NCBI RefSeq assembly: GCF_016722895.1
Contig: NZ_JAEQNA010000001.1
Span: 992,001-1,056,000, forward strand
DNA from: Ramlibacter aurantiacus
Lineage (GTDB): Bacteria; Pseudomonadota; Gammaproteobacteria; Burkholderiales; Burkholderiaceae_C
Direction: 5' to 3'
Length of the DNA: 64,000 nt
The notes beneath the pieces were generated by a model. That model ran no database searches. It worked only from the letters and a program-made list of their open reading frames with translations, and had not been told where the DNA came from. The position numbers and the translations under genes are program-made. Below are positions 63,162 through 64,000 of the stretch, one piece after another. How positions within the stretch are numbered: position 1 is the stretch's first letter; every line of letters begins with the position of its first letter.

Positions 63162-63521
63162 ATGCAAACAGCCCGTCACGTGTCCCGAGGATTCGCGGTC
63201 GTTCTTGCAGCGGTCCTGTCGTCACAGGTTCCGCTCGCCCACGGTGAGATCGTCGATACCGACGCCTTGGCCGCTCCGAGCCAGGTCGAGGTCGATCGGG
63301 CCAAGGTCCAGGCCTTCATGGACCGCGCCAACGTCAAGGAACGGCTGCAGGCCATGGGTGTCAGCGGACTCGTCGCCGGTGACCGCGTGGCATCGCTGAG
63401 CGAGGCGGAAGTCCACGCACTGGCCGAGCGCATCGACACCATGCCCGCCGGTGGAGCCCTCAGCACGCAGGACTGGATCCTCATCGGGCTGGTGGCCCTG
63501 CTGGTGCTGGTGCTGCTCTGA
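63162..63521 (+). CDS. PA2779-family envelope protein
   Basis: 119 aa. N-terminal signal peptide (HVSRGFAVVLAAVLSSQVPLAHG), a helical middle (VEVDRAKVQAFMDRANVKERLQAMGVSGLVAGDRVASLSEAEVHALAERID), and a C-terminal membrane helix DWILIGLVALLVLVLL. This is the layout of PA2779-type proteins, always paired with a PA2778-type C39 peptidase, which is the next gene here. Function unknown; the pair may act together in the envelope. Confidence 0.82.
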   Translation: MQTARHVSRGFAVVLAAVLSSQVPLAHGEIVDTDALAAPSQVEVDRAKVQAFMDRANVKERLQAMGVSGLVAGDRVASLSEAEVHALAERIDTMPAGGALSTQDWILIGLVALLVLVLL

Positions 63522-63538
63522 AGGGCGTGCTTGCGTCG

Positions 63539-64000
63539 ATGCCGGCGCGCCGGCGACTCCTGCTGGGCATCGCCCTGTGGGGCCTTGCGGGATGCGCCTC
63601 GATCACCGGGCCGCAGGTCGGCAGCGGCCTTCCGGCTTCGCTCGCCCGGCAGGTCGAACTGACCGAGGTGTCGTTCTTCCCGCAGGAGGATTACCAGTGC
63701 GGTCCCGCTGCATTGGCCACCGTGCTGCACAGCGCGGGCATCGCTCGCACGCCGGCTCAATTGGTCGAGCAGGTTTACGTGCCGCAACGCCAGGGGAGTC
63801 TGCAGCCTGAGATGCTGGGCGCATCGAGGCGCGCGGGCGCCGTGCCTTACGTGCTGCGCGGAGAGCTCGCCGAACTGCTGCGCGAGGTGGCGGCCGGGCA
63901 TCCCGTGGTCGTGCTGCAGGACGTGGGTTGGCTGGTGCGATCACAGTGGCATTACGCGGTGGTCGTGGGCTACGACCTCGGCCAGCGAACGATCACGCTG
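63539..64000 (+). CDS. PA2778-type C39-like cysteine peptidase lipoprotein (3' partial)
   Basis: The first 154 residues are in the window; no stop before the end. Signal with lipobox (LWGLAGC-ASITG). The C39/papain-like site: catalytic Cys in DYQCGPAALATVL, and a later His in SQWHYAVVVGYD. It starts 17 bp after the PA2779-type gene. ATG at 63539 is preferred over a GTG at 63527. The peptidase's substrate is unknown. Confidence 0.85.
   Translation, partial: MPARRRLLLGIALWGLAGCASITGPQVGSGLPASLARQVELTEVSFFPQEDYQCGPAALATVLHSAGIARTPAQLVEQVYVPQRQGSLQPEMLGASRRAGAVPYVLRGELAELLREVAAGHPVVVLQDVGWLVRSQWHYAVVVGYDLGQRTITL

Overview
The window is a high-GC stretch that looks like a Burkholderiales chromosome, most likely Comamonadaceae (Ramlibacter/Variovorax-like). 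This is an inference from the very strong G/C third-position bias, five Bug/TctC-type tripartite tricarboxylate receptors without nearby membrane partners, the style of the aromatic-catabolism genes and the PA2778/PA2779-type pair. No transposase, integrase, plasmid gene, CRISPR array or rRNA is visible. There is one tRNA (Lys, CTT anticodon).

Region 1 (1-9.8 kb, + strand) is the end of a type VI secretion (T6SS) cluster: tagH (cut by the window edge), a PP2C phosphatase, a DUF4280 PAAR-like protein, tssK, tssL with an OmpA domain, tssM, tagF, and a last small gene with an L,D-transpeptidase-like HxxxxxxSxGC motif, a candidate Tlde1-family effector with no immunity gene beside it. Region 2 (9.8-25.2 kb, mostly - strand) holds a porin, then a tight four-gene operon: a diheme-type lipoprotein, an OmpA-domain lipoprotein, a large cytochrome c/ASH-repeat protein with a JDVT-CTERM-like tail, and an intramembrane protease of MrtJ type overlapping it. 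Next come two transmembrane Ser/Thr kinases (one with a PVS repeat tract, one with eight periplasmic MORN repeats), an unknown 201-aa protein, a VWA lipoprotein and a small lipoprotein. The kinases, the phosphatase and the FHA protein together suggest threonine-phosphorylation control of the T6SS.

Region 3 (25.8-34.1 kb) is a nearly complete gamma-resorcylate/resorcinol pathway: gamma-resorcylate decarboxylase, two-component flavin resorcinol hydroxylase, hydroxyquinol 1,2-dioxygenase and maleylacetate reductase, with a LysR and a MarR regulator, a Bug receptor and a GST. The two divergent promoter regions share a near-identical palindrome (TTGC-GAAK-GCAA). Region 4 (34.1-37.3 kb) is a stand-alone homodimeric E1 (AceE/MdeB type) divergent from an Lrp/AsnC regulator. 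Region 5 (37.3-51.3 kb) is a second, less defined aromatic-catabolism region: FAH-family hydrolase, IclR regulator, VOC extradiol dioxygenase, FAD monooxygenase, Bug receptor, a TAXI-type binding protein without a signal peptide, bicupin protein, Zn-alcohol dehydrogenase, dienelactone hydrolase, CHRD protein, Bug receptor, Rieske oxygenase and another Bug receptor. Two perfect CGTCTC-N7-GAGACG palindromes lie between the IclR gene and the VOC gene, and a degenerate third precedes the next operon.

Region 6 (51.3-64 kb) holds a YihY/BrkB membrane protein, a translationally coupled micro-ORF/KaiC/hybrid-histidine-kinase operon, a fifth Bug receptor (Tat-like signal), a drug-efflux-type MFS transporter, an orphan Rap1a/Tai-type protein, a single-domain response regulator, tRNA-Lys, a secreted helical protein, a copper/silver P1B ATPase, a Lys/Arg-rich small protein, and a PA2779/PA2778-type pair (the second cut by the window end).
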